64,000 bases of DNA from Porphyromonas sp. COT-290 OH3588 (GTDB taxonomy: Bacteria > Bacteroidota > Bacteroidia > Bacteroidales > Porphyromonadaceae), in assembly GCF_000769075.1 (NCBI RefSeq), contig NZ_JRFC01000047.1:200-64199 (forward strand). Reading direction: 5' to 3'. A program made the translations under genes and the position numbers. The notes beneath the pieces were generated by a model that did no database searches, was not told the origin of the DNA, and saw nothing but the letters and a program-made list of their open reading frames with translations. Of the stretch, positions 35,306 to 43,317 are shown piece by piece; positions within the stretch are counted from its first letter, which is position 1; every line of letters begins with the position of its first letter.

Positions 35306-36973
35306 ATGAAAACAGACATCGAAATCGCACGTGGCGTCAAGCTACGCCCCATCTCCGAGATAGCACAGAAACTAGGTATTGATACCGACAAACTAGAGCC
35401 ATACGGCAGGCATATCGCCAAAGTACCTCTATCGGTACTGGAGGGTAAATCTCCCAAGTCGAAGCTGATCCTCGTTACCGCCATTACCCCCACGAAGAGC
35501 GGACTAGGCAAAACGACCGTCTCCATCGGTCTATCGCTAGGGCTGAATAAAATAGGCAAGCGAGCTATCGTTGCCCTGCGTGAGCCTTCTCTGGGGCCTT
35601 GTTTCGGCATGAAAGGCGGTGCTGCTGGTGGTGGCTATGCTCAGGTGTTGCCTATGGAGAAAATCAACCTGCACTTCACTGGCGACTTCCACGCTATTAC
35701 TTCAGCACACAATATGATCACGGCGTTGCTAGACAACTACATCTATCAGCACCGCTCGGACGCAAGCAAGGGACTAGCCGAGGTCCTCTGGAAGCGTGTG
35801 CTAGACGTCAATGATCGTTCTCTAAGGCAGGTAATCACGGGTCTGGGAGGCTCGGCCAATGGTCTGCCTACGGAGTCGGGTTTCGACATTACGCCTGCTA
35901 GCGAGATCATGGCGATTCTATGCCTCTCACGTGATATGCAGGACTTGCGCCGCCGCATCGAGAATATCTTGCTCGGCTACACGCACGATGGCGCTCCATT
36001 TACGGTTAAGGATCTAGGTGTAGCGGGTGCGATCACTGTGCTACTACAAGATGCTATCGCGCCCAACCTCGTACAAACGACAGAGCATACTCCTGCATTC
36101 ATCCACGGAGGGCCATTTGCCAACATTGCTCACGGCTGTAACTCTATCCTAGCTACTCGTATGGCTATGGCACATGGCGAATACACGATTACGGAGGCTG
36201 GCTTCGGTGCCGACCTAGGAGCAGAGAAGTTCTTCAATATCAAGTGTCGCACTGCAGGGCTCAAGCCAGACTTGACTGTCCTCGTAGCCACAATCGGTGG
36301 GCTCAAGATGCACGGCGGTGTGCCCGAAACAGACCTCAAGAGCGAGAACCTCGAGGGGGTACGCACTGGGCTAGCCAACCTAGACAGACACATAGACAAT
36401 TTGCAAAGCTTTGGTCAGTCGGTTGTCGTATCCTTCAATAAATTTGCGAGCGACACCGATGCCGAGATTGAGCTGGTGCGTGAGCACTGCGCCGCTCGTG
36501 GAGTTGGCTTCGCTATCAACACCGCCTTTGGTGAGGGGGGCGAGGGAGCAGTAGAGTTGGCTAAGCTCGTTGTCGATACGATCGAGAGCAATCCGTCGAA
36601 GCCACTCGTGCACACCTATGAGCTGGAGGCGAGCATCGAGGAGAAAGCCAATGCCGTAGCGAAGAAAATTTATGGTGCCGACAAGATCACTTTCTCAGCT
36701 AAGGCCAAGAAGCAGCTCAAGCGCATCTCGGAGCATGGTTGGGAACGTTTCCCAATCTGTATCGCCAAGACGCAGTACTCATTCTCGCAGAACCCGACGG
36801 CTTATGGTAGTGTACGTGGTTTCTCTATGGAAGTAGCCGATATTGTGATCAATACAGGTTCGGAGATGATTGTGCTCGTTATGGGTGCCATTATGCGCAT
36901 GCCCGGTCTACCCAAGAGTCCACAAGCTCTACGCATCGATATCGTCAATGGCGAAATCGAAGGCCTGAGCTAG
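35306..36973 (+). CDS. fhs: Formate--tetrahydrofolate ligase
   Basis: Fhs activates formate with ATP to 10-formyltetrahydrofolate, feeding purine synthesis and one-carbon metabolism. The 555-residue protein has the P-loop-like [11 protein letters not shown] at 61-71, the glycine-rich [30 protein letters not shown] segment and the C-terminal [22 protein letters not shown], all characteristic. It is preceded by the membrane protein gene and followed by a strong terminator. In anaerobes lacking other formyl donors it links formate to biosynthesis. Confidence 0.97.
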   Translation: MKTDIEIARGVKLRPISEIAQKLGIDTDKLEPYGRHIAKVPLSVLEGKSPKSKLILVTAITPTKSGLGKTTVSIGLSLGLNKIGKRAIVALREPSLGPCFGMKGGAAGGGYAQVLPMEKINLHFTGDFHAITSAHNMITALLDNYIYQHRSDASKGLAEVLWKRVLDVNDRSLRQVITGLGGSANGLPTESGFDITPASEIMAILCLSRDMQDLRRRIENILLGYTHDGAPFTVKDLGVAGAITVLLQDAIAPNLVQTTEHTPAFIHGGPFANIAHGCNSILATRMAMAHGEYTITEAGFGADLGAEKFFNIKCRTAGLKPDLTVLVATIGGLKMHGGVPETDLKSENLEGVRTGLANLDRHIDNLQSFGQSVVVSFNKFASDTDAEIELVREHCAARGVGFAINTAFGEGGEGAVELAKLVVDTIESNPSKPLVHTYELEASIEEKANAVAKKIYGADKITFSAKAKKQLKRISEHGWERFPICIAKTQYSFSQNPTAYGSVRGFSMEVADIVINTGSEMIVLVMGAIMRMPGLPKSPQALRIDIVNGEIEGLS

Positions 36974-37000
36974 TCGGTAGATATGCTCAAAATGACAACT

Positions 37001-37039
37001 CTAGGGGCTGTGCCACAGTGGCGCAGCCCCTAGTTTTTT
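37001..37039 (+). terminator. Intrinsic terminator of fhs
   Basis: The 10-bp stem CTAGGGGCTG (37001-37010) pairs with 37024-37033 and continues inward as GCCA/TGGC, followed by six T. Its T-run overlaps the -33 region of the next promoter. Confidence 0.9.
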
Positions 37040-37068
37040 CGCTATTCGGGAGAAATATATTACCTTTG
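37037..37068 (+). promoter_or_regulatory. Promoter of the thioredoxin-fold gene
   Basis: TTTC at 37037-37040 (partial -33), a 20-bp spacer and TACCTTTG at 37061-37068. The predicted transcript would begin near 37075 and have a leader of about 125 nt. Confidence 0.55.
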
Positions 37069-37074
37069 TCGCTC

Positions 37075-37200
37075 GTTCACAATAGACAAGCGGTTGATTT
37101 GTGACGATCTACAGCCCCGAAAGACGGGAACCAGCCACAATGCTTAGGTTGCATAAGCCTTCGTCTGAGCGGTTGGTATGTTGAATTTAATAAAAACTGT
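37075..37200 (+). ncRNA. Structured 5' leader of the thioredoxin-fold gene (candidate regulatory RNA)
   Basis: Several short stems are visible: CCCG-AAAGA-CGGG (37116-37128), GCTTA/TAAGC (37142-37146 with 37154-37158), and CCAGCC (37131-37136) with GGTTGG (37171-37176). An upstream GGTTG (37092-37096) can pair with the same CCAGCC segment, so two exclusive folds are possible. I do not recognise a known riboswitch class. Start and end are estimated from the promoter and the start codon. Confidence 0.45.
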
Positions 37201-37710
37201 ATGAATTTTAGAGGCATTCTTTTCGGTATTGCTGCCGCCTCAGTCGTTATGACTATTGGTACATCAGCCGTTCGCCCAGCCGACCGCACTAGCGGCCTTG
37301 AAGCAGGTGACGTACTACCGGAAATGAAGGTAACAGCCGAGCGTGCATACGACCTTGTACCAGCAGAAAACTCTAATCGCTACACCCTCGTACACTTCTG
37401 GGCAGCTTATGATGCCGAGAGCCGTGCGGAGAATGTAGTTTGGGACAGGTTCTTTGCTAGCACTGTGAGTGATAAAATCGCCTATCGAGGCATCTGCCTA
37501 GATCCCGATGAGGAAGTATTCACCCAGACGCTGACGCTCGATGGCGTAGATGCATTAGACCAGTATAGCACTCCTACGGACAAGCGCTTGGATCTGATGA
37601 AATCCTATGGTCTGGAGCAGAAGTTTCACTCATACCTCGTCGATGATAGAGGAGTAATCCTGAGTGTAGACCCTACGCCCGAAGAACTTGAAAGATTCTA
37701 TTTACTTTAA
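37201..37710 (+). CDS. Exported thioredoxin-fold protein without a CxxC motif
   Basis: This 169-residue protein has an N-terminal signal or anchor (about 1-25) and a thioredoxin/TlpA-like core. The segment YTLVHFWAAYDAESRAENVVWDRFF occupies the place of the usual VNFWASWCPPCRAE, but reads WAAYDAES (67-74) with no cysteine. The only cysteine of the protein is Cys99. Later segments (SYGLEQKFHSYLVDDRGVILSVDPTPEEL) also fit the fold. It therefore cannot do thiol-disulfide exchange in the usual way and may be a binding or structural protein. It is preceded by a long structured leader and is monocistronic. Confidence 0.75.
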   Translation: MNFRGILFGIAAASVVMTIGTSAVRPADRTSGLEAGDVLPEMKVTAERAYDLVPAENSNRYTLVHFWAAYDAESRAENVVWDRFFASTVSDKIAYRGICLDPDEEVFTQTLTLDGVDALDQYSTPTDKRLDLMKSYGLEQKFHSYLVDDRGVILSVDPTPEELERFYLL

Positions 37711-37754
37711 TCTGTCTGTACTCTGCGACATCATTTGTCTAGATTGGACAGCAA

Positions 37755-37806
37755 CAAAAATGGCTACCAGTAGCAGCACTTCGCTCGCTGGTAGCCATTG
37801 TTTTTG
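37755..37806. terminator. Bidirectional terminator between the thioredoxin-fold gene and porE
   Basis: Arms AATGGCTACCAG (37759-37770) and its complement (37788-37799) have a T-run after and an A-run before, serving both converging genes. Confidence 0.85.
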
Positions 37807-37833
37807 TCGAGATCCCTATCGATTGAGAGATAA

Positions 37834-39849
37834 CTATTGCTCTGGGACTACGACAAACTCCGTACGTCTATTGAGAGCATCACACACAGCCTGCTGCTCC
37901 TCGCTTAGATTAGCCACAAACTCGGGCGTAAGCTGATCACCCTCTTTGAGGAATGGATACTGCTCTGCCTGCCTCTGAGATACGGTAACGGGTTTTTGCT
38001 GCCCATAACCACGAGATAGCAGTCGCTCCGAGGCGATACCCTGCTCAATGAGGTAGGTCACTACTGACTGCGCTCTGCGTTCGGATAGACGCAGGTTATA
38101 TTCCTGCGCTCCGTGCCTATCGGCATGAGCCGATAGCTCGATGCGGATCTCGGGATTCTCTTGCATGATACGTATCAGCTCCCCTAGAGGCTCGGCACTC
38201 TCGGGCAGTAGCTCCGCACTGTCGAAAGCATAGTACACATGGCGCAGAGCCTCGTGCTCTTCTCGAGAGGCTAGCCGAAAGTCCACAACGTACTGCTCGC
38301 TACGCTGCGCCACCTCTGTGCGGAAACGTGCGTACTGGTTGAGGTAGCCGGGTGCCGAGGCGAGCATCACGTAGCTGACATCGCCCCTAGCTTTGATGCG
38401 GTAGCTACCGTCCTGCTTCGTAGTGGCGACAACCTCCGAGGCATCTTTGCTATTACCCACCAGTCTGACCGTTGCTCCTGCGATTGCATAGTCGTCCCGA
38501 TCCATCACATAGCCTTCAATAATTGTCACAATCTGAGGAAGGGAGAAGTGGTATAAGTGTGGTCTACCTCGCCCGTCATCTCTAGATGAGGAGATAATGC
38601 CTCTTACGGCTAGGCTCTCTTCGTCGGGTCTTTGGTTCAGCCGAGGGTCAAAAGCGATACCAAAATCGTCGGCATGGCTATTGAGGGGCTTCGGCAGTTG
38701 CTGTACATGCCACTGCCCAGAGGGGAGGAGTATGGCCTTGTAGACATCTAGCCCGCCATAGCTTGGGTGTCCGTCCGAGGAGAAATATAATAGGCTATCG
38801 CTCTGGCAGTAGGGGAATAGCTCGTCTGCTGGAGTGTTGATTGGCAAGCCTAGATTCTCCACCGCACCATAGCTATTGTTGTCGATGCTCACACGATAGA
38901 TGTCTTTGCCGCCATAGCCTCCGGAGATGTCGCTCACGAAGAACATAGTCTTGCCACTTGGGCTGATGCTAGGGTGAGCCGCCATGATCGTACTATCACG
39001 CCAAATATCTACCAAATTGCCCTTGCTCCAGCCTTGCTCACCAGATTTACTCGCTCGCCAGATCTGTGCCGTTCGCATATATTGGTCCGATCGCTCGGCT
39101 AGGGTGTAGTACATTGTAGCGCCATCTGCCGTTAGTGACGGAGTACCTTCGTCTGCAAGCGTGTTGAGTGCGCCTACCAACGTGTCAGGCTTGCTCGACC
39201 ATTGCCCATGCTGATCTCTCGACAGACGATACAGATTGCCGTCTAGCTCTCCCGTAATATCGTTTTTATCTCCCTCTCTGCCTCGATTGCTCCCAAAGTA
39301 CAGCTCCGAGCCATCTGGTGCGAAGGCTGGTGCATAGTCACTGGCACTAGAGCTCCAACCATCGGCTCTCTGTAGACGGTACCTCTGTACATCGGCGGTA
39401 TCGGTAAGGGCCAGACGACAGCCTTCTATCCCCACACGTGCCAGATGGCTTAGGCTATCTACAGCCAAGTATCGCTGATAATACTCGATTGCTTCAGGAT
39501 AGGCCTGAGCCATCTGAGTAGCCTGCCCCAGTCTAAGCAAGAGGAGTGAGTCGGGATAGCCATATCGCTCTGCACTGCGGTAGTAGTTGAGTGCTCGTTG
39601 GCTCTGCCTCAAGGTGCGATAAGCCTCTGCCGTATGCCATGCATAGTAGGCTCGTAGCTCTAGAGCTCGTGGCGGAGTACGCCGATAGAGCTGACTATAT
39701 AGCGTGGCAGCACGCAGATATTCACCTCTCGCCTCGGCCTCGGCCGCTTCCTTGCGAGAGGTGCCACAGCTCGTATGGACCAACACTCCAGAGAGCATGA
39801 GCACACCTACGAGATGCTTTGACCAAGATAACCCAATGAAACGATCCAT
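37834..39849 (-). CDS. porE: PorE-type T9SS outer-membrane lipoprotein (TPR, beta-propeller, CRD, OmpA)
   Basis: This 671-residue protein has a lipoprotein signal with lipobox VHTSC (Cys28), then TPR-like repeats (about 35-140), PD40/WD40-like propeller blades (about 165-410, for example APAFAPDGSELYFGSNRG and HPSISPSGKTMFFVSD), a carboxypeptidase-regulatory-like domain (about 440-520) and a C-terminal OmpA domain (about 545-655, ELSAHADRHGAQEYNLRLSERRA) that should bind peptidoglycan. This exact domain order is that of P. gingivalis PorE (PG1058), a component of the type IX secretion system that anchors the complex to the cell wall. Paralogues with the same parts exist, so the ortholog call is strong but not absolute. 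queE lies immediately upstream on the same strand. Confidence 0.85.
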   Translation of the reverse strand: MDRFIGLSWSKHLVGVLMLSGVLVHTSCGTSRKEAAEAEARGEYLRAATLYSQLYRRTPPRALELRAYYAWHTAEAYRTLRQSQRALNYYRSAERYGYPDSLLLLRLGQATQMAQAYPEAIEYYQRYLAVDSLSHLARVGIEGCRLALTDTADVQRYRLQRADGWSSSASDYAPAFAPDGSELYFGSNRGREGDKNDITGELDGNLYRLSRDQHGQWSSKPDTLVGALNTLADEGTPSLTADGATMYYTLAERSDQYMRTAQIWRASKSGEQGWSKGNLVDIWRDSTIMAAHPSISPSGKTMFFVSDISGGYGGKDIYRVSIDNNSYGAVENLGLPINTPADELFPYCQSDSLLYFSSDGHPSYGGLDVYKAILLPSGQWHVQQLPKPLNSHADDFGIAFDPRLNQRPDEESLAVRGIISSSRDDGRGRPHLYHFSLPQIVTIIEGYVMDRDDYAIAGATVRLVGNSKDASEVVATTKQDGSYRIKARGDVSYVMLASAPGYLNQYARFRTEVAQRSEQYVVDFRLASREEHEALRHVYYAFDSAELLPESAEPLGELIRIMQENPEIRIELSAHADRHGAQEYNLRLSERRAQSVVTYLIEQGIASERLLSRGYGQQKPVTVSQRQAEQYPFLKEGDQLTPEFVANLSEEQQAVCDALNRRTEFVVVPEQ

Positions 39850-39861
39850 ATTAACTAAATA

Positions 39862-40455
39862 CTAGCGAATGTCTATGAGCTTATGTGTCTGTAGGCTGAG
39901 CCTCCATTGTGGATGTTTGAGGACGAACTCGACGCAGCGCTCTACCGAGGCTTTGTCTAGCTGCATAGCATCATCGCCCACGAAAATAGGACTAACCAAA
40001 TAGGCCGAGGCCTTGGGGAGCTCCGAGATAGGCGGGGGGAGGGGGCCATCGGCCGAGATAGGGAAGCGGAACTCCGATACGCCCTCGGGGAAACTCTTGT
40101 GTAGTTGCTTCAGAGCCTCTGGCTTAGGGCTACAAGTGATGTAGTCTAGGCCTCGTGGCGGACGACGTGTGCCGTTCGTTTCGATAGCTTGAGTGTATCC
40201 TTTGCTATGAAAAAACTCAACAGCCTGCTCCGAAAGCTGGAGGGTGGGCTCTCCGCCCGTCCAAATGATGAAGCGGGCAGGGTAATCCGCTATGGCCTGC
40301 CAGATCTTCTCTAGACTCATCTCATCGCCGTGGTCGAAGTCTGTATCGCAAAATGAGCAACGCAGATTACACTTGGCCAAACGAATGAAAATGGCAGCCT
40401 TACCCGTATTGATGCCTTCACCCTGAAGGCTATAGAATATCTCGTTAATCAACAT
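39862..40455 (-). CDS. queE: 7-carboxy-7-deazaguanine synthase (radical SAM)
   Basis: QueE converts carboxy-tetrahydropterin to 7-carboxy-7-deazaguanine in queuosine synthesis. The 197-residue protein begins MLINEIFYSLQGEG, the family start, and has the radical-SAM cluster motif with Cys29, Cys33 and Cys36 (CNLRCSFC) followed by DTDFD. The SAM-binding GGEP motif is present as WTGGEPTL. FolE at 23.5 kb provides the upstream pterin. The porE gene starts 13 bp downstream; co-transcription is possible. The palindrome array at 40.5-40.8 kb lies directly upstream of this gene. Confidence 0.95.
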   Translation of the reverse strand: MLINEIFYSLQGEGINTGKAAIFIRLAKCNLRCSFCDTDFDHGDEMSLEKIWQAIADYPARFIIWTGGEPTLQLSEQAVEFFHSKGYTQAIETNGTRRPPRGLDYITCSPKPEALKQLHKSFPEGVSEFRFPISADGPLPPPISELPKASAYLVSPIFVGDDAMQLDKASVERCVEFVLKHPQWRLSLQTHKLIDIR

Positions 40456-41227
40456 AGTCCTACAAAGATATGGGATATCCGAGCATCAATCGCATGCTTG
40501 GAGCTATTTTGTCATAGGTAGGTGATGTCACTGACGACAAAAAACTTGCTTTTAGACGTCTGAAAAGTTTTGTTGAGACGTCTAAAAACTTCGGTTAAGA
40601 CGTCTCAATTCTACTAACCAAGCCTTGAAATATACATCTCAAATCTTGAAATATATAACTCAAACCTCGAAATATATATTTCCAGCCTTGAAATGTAATT
40701 TTGAGACGTCTCAATCGAACTTTTGAGACGTCTCAACGAAAGTTTTTAGACGTCTAAACAGATGTTTTATGACGACTCAACTTACCACAACATAATACTA
40801 GGGATTTGGCTACTGCAGAGTAGAGCGATACGAAGCATTATCTCAGCGGTTACATTGGCTTAGACCTATGGGGGCGAACAAGTGTGTTGATTGGGAGAGG
40901 AATATGGCAGCTCCAAGTATCTTATACGTGCTGGAAGGATTTGCACAAACGTATAAGAGTGGGCGCTATAAAGGCTCCGATAAATCGGTAGGACAGATAT
41001 ACGTCGCCTAATATGCTTGATAGATCGGGCTTATAGAGCCTAATGAGTCTTAGGAGAGATGTGTGTTATCGGCCAGAGTGTAGCAGGTGAGCAAGCGTTA
41101 GCTCGCAAGGACCTCAATCAATAGTCGTATATTAATTGAACATAACGCCTGTTATAAATTTATATATCTGATATACAATATCATATATTGCATTCCTTAT
41201 TATATATACCTACGCCTGCGATGGAGA
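40456..41227. other. Intergenic region of about 770 bp with a palindrome array
   Basis: No gene is visible. A possible -7 element (TATCTTTG on the - strand, 40470-40463) lies 8 bp before queE. The array of phased palindromes occupies 40532-40777. From 40780 to 41227 I see only AT-rich, unrecognised sequence. Confidence 0.7.
40532..40777. repeat. Array of 12 helically phased palindromes with mirror-image arms
   Basis: Left arm: four 22-bp units starting at 40532 (degenerate TGACGACA), 40554, 40576 and 40598, the last three with AGACGTCT. Centre: four 21-bp units starting CTTGAAATATA or variants at 40624, 40645, 40666 and 40687, each around a GAAATATATATTTC-like palindrome. Right arm: four 22-bp units at 40704, 40726, 40748 and 40770 (the last degenerate, TGACGACT), reading as the left unit on the opposite strand (AGACGTCTAAAAACTT...). 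Centre-to-centre spacings are 22, 22, 22, 32, 21, 21, 21, 11, 22, 22 and 22 bp. Confidence 0.92.
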
Positions 41228-43282
41228 TTAGAGGCGTTCGCTTTCCGTTGTCCCAGCGGCTCCGCCTCGGTACTTCTTAGTCTTGGTATTATTAAATCGG
41301 TAACTGACAGACAAACTTAGGTCGGGATAATCGGAATTAACTAGATGATATAGCTGGCCTGCTCGTGCGGCTAATCGGTACTCTTCTTGGCCAGTAGTCA
41401 GCATATCGTCAGCTCTCAAAGTGATGCTCCAGTGCCTGCCGATGCTTTTAGACACGGAGGTATCAATCTGCCAAACGTTGTAGAGCTTCTTGGAGAGCTG
41501 ACTGCCTCCTATGGCTCCACTTAACCCAACGGTGCATACGATACCCCAAGGCAGATTGATGAGATTGTCCCAGCTGGCCTCTATTGTTGGCCTATGTGGG
41601 TAGCCCTTGGCAATGTACCACACGCTAGAGAGCGTCCACGAGGGTTGCCACACCTCCCAATTGGGGGTATAAGCCAACTGAGCCCGATAGATCTGAGCAT
41701 CAATGTTTTTGTGGATAAGCATCAAACTGCTATTGTAGTAAGGGTGTCGCTCAATATCCTCCATCTGCAAATCCTCTGCTACCTGACCGCTTAGCTCAAG
41801 ACTGAGGTCGTGATAGCTGGCTCCTAACGTCAAAGTGTGATCGACACGAGGCCGTAAGAGTGGATTGCCCGCTTCTAGTGCATACTCGTGGACGTATAGA
41901 GCCGAGTTTTGTAGCCATCGATAGCTAGGGCGTGTGACGGCGGAGCTATATTGCAGAGAGAGGGCTCCATCACTATGCGAATAGGTAATGCCAGCAGACG
42001 GAAGCAAATACCATGTGCGACGTACAGCAATCTCTCGGTCAGTCTGCATGTCTTTCGTCCTCTGTTGTGTTTGCTCGAGACGAATGCCTAGATGAGCAGC
42101 ATAATGCTCTGCGAAACTATTGGACCAATGAGCATAGACCGAGTTGCTGCGTTCTAGATTCAGCTGCTGGCTATTGGGGAGTAGCCTTAGAGCTTCTGGG
42201 GTTAATGTCTTGGCTTGTTGGTTGATTTGGCTCAAGTTGCCGTCCCACCCCAGCTGGATATTCCCCCATTGGTCCGATCGCTCTGCGTATATCCTCCAAG
42301 CCAATACTTGCCCAAGCGTTGAGTATTGTGCTTCAATACTACGTGTCGCAGGAGCAGGCTTGAGGTCCTTTACTATGGCAGAGAGCTGACTATTCGCTTG
42401 ATTATAGATGTAGCTACCCTCAGCGTGCAGCGTCCACTCCGATGCGATTAGAGCGTGGTAGTAGCCGTTTATCTTGTGATTGGTGTGTGGTCGTATCAAT
42501 GCATTGACCTTCTCGGCTTGGTAGCTCCGACGGAGGATATCGCTCGGCTTCACTGTAGCCTCAATAGCTCTAGTCTGTGAGCTGGTTGCCTCTCTGTGGT
42601 AGCGGTAGCTTAGACCGAATTCTTGCCCTACACGAGGTTGGTAGACCAAGTCTGTATAGGCATCGTAGCCGATCTCTCGATCCTCGCCTTGCGCCTTTGC
42701 TTCATTGATCAGATTGTCAATGGCTATTTCGTTGTCTTGCTCAAAGTTGTTGGTGCGGCCATAAGTACTTCCCGAGATCTTTAGGCTGAGCTTGTCGCTA
42801 TGCCAATAGAGCTCTCCAAGGGTATTGTACCCCATCTCTTGCTGTTTAAGTAGATCCATGCCAACGTATCCTCCCAAGTTATTGTCAGTTTGCTTCTTAG
42901 GGACAATCCGTATGGCGGCACGAGCAGGTGTGTTGGCACTAAACTCATCGTTCATGACAAGCTCTATGCGCTCAATCTCCTTGGGGCTAATGTGCTCGAG
43001 ATCTCCTCGATCAATCCTTCGTCCTGCGAAATACAGACTAGGCTCTCCCCCACCCTGAATCCGAAGGCTATTGGCGGAGGCTTCTACCAAAGGAAATTGG
43101 TCGAGCACCTGCCACAGTCGAGGCAGATGCGCCAAAGGGGTATCTACAACATGACGGACTAATCGCCCCTGCTCGATCTCTCGGTTTGTCCCTCTGTGCA
43201 GGAGCACCTGTGCATCGACAGAGGTTGCGCCCAAGCCGATACAAGTCATAGCAAGGCTTAGCTTACGGACAACAGCTTTCAT
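41228..43282 (-). CDS. Outer-membrane beta-barrel protein with plug-like domain
   Basis: The 684-residue protein has a signal peptide (about 1-24, cut near VDAQ), a short TonB-plug-like domain (about 50-145, LRIQGGGEPSLYFAGRRIDRGDLEHISPKEIERIELV) and a barrel of many amphipathic strands to the C-terminus (LSLSVSYRFNNTKTKKYRGG). It lacks a CarboxypepD domain and has no SusD partner. It resembles OMP_b-brl_3 proteins of Bacteroidetes and may import a nutrient or metal complex; the substrate is not known. It precedes nothing closely on its 3' side except the long gap with the palindrome array. Confidence 0.8.
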   Translation of the reverse strand: MKAVVRKLSLAMTCIGLGATSVDAQVLLHRGTNREIEQGRLVRHVVDTPLAHLPRLWQVLDQFPLVEASANSLRIQGGGEPSLYFAGRRIDRGDLEHISPKEIERIELVMNDEFSANTPARAAIRIVPKKQTDNNLGGYVGMDLLKQQEMGYNTLGELYWHSDKLSLKISGSTYGRTNNFEQDNEIAIDNLINEAKAQGEDREIGYDAYTDLVYQPRVGQEFGLSYRYHREATSSQTRAIEATVKPSDILRRSYQAEKVNALIRPHTNHKINGYYHALIASEWTLHAEGSYIYNQANSQLSAIVKDLKPAPATRSIEAQYSTLGQVLAWRIYAERSDQWGNIQLGWDGNLSQINQQAKTLTPEALRLLPNSQQLNLERSNSVYAHWSNSFAEHYAAHLGIRLEQTQQRTKDMQTDREIAVRRTWYLLPSAGITYSHSDGALSLQYSSAVTRPSYRWLQNSALYVHEYALEAGNPLLRPRVDHTLTLGASYHDLSLELSGQVAEDLQMEDIERHPYYNSSLMLIHKNIDAQIYRAQLAYTPNWEVWQPSWTLSSVWYIAKGYPHRPTIEASWDNLINLPWGIVCTVGLSGAIGGSQLSKKLYNVWQIDTSVSKSIGRHWSITLRADDMLTTGQEEYRLAARAGQLYHLVNSDYPDLSLSVSYRFNNTKTKKYRGGAAGTTESERL

Positions 43283-43317
43283 AGAAGTTGAGTTGTGGGG
43301 TTAGCACTGTACAGAGG

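Noticed and set aside
37075-37200. Cobalamin or SAM riboswitch
   Set aside because: None of the conserved boxes of these classes can be found in the leader.
40532-40777. CRISPR array
   Set aside because: Repeat units are adjacent without unique spacers, are palindromic and invert between arms; no cas genes nearby.
40532-40777. Plasmid-type iterons or chromosome origin
   Set aside because: No DnaA boxes or replication-initiator gene seen nearby; dnaB at 48-49.5 kb is not an initiator. It cannot be fully excluded.
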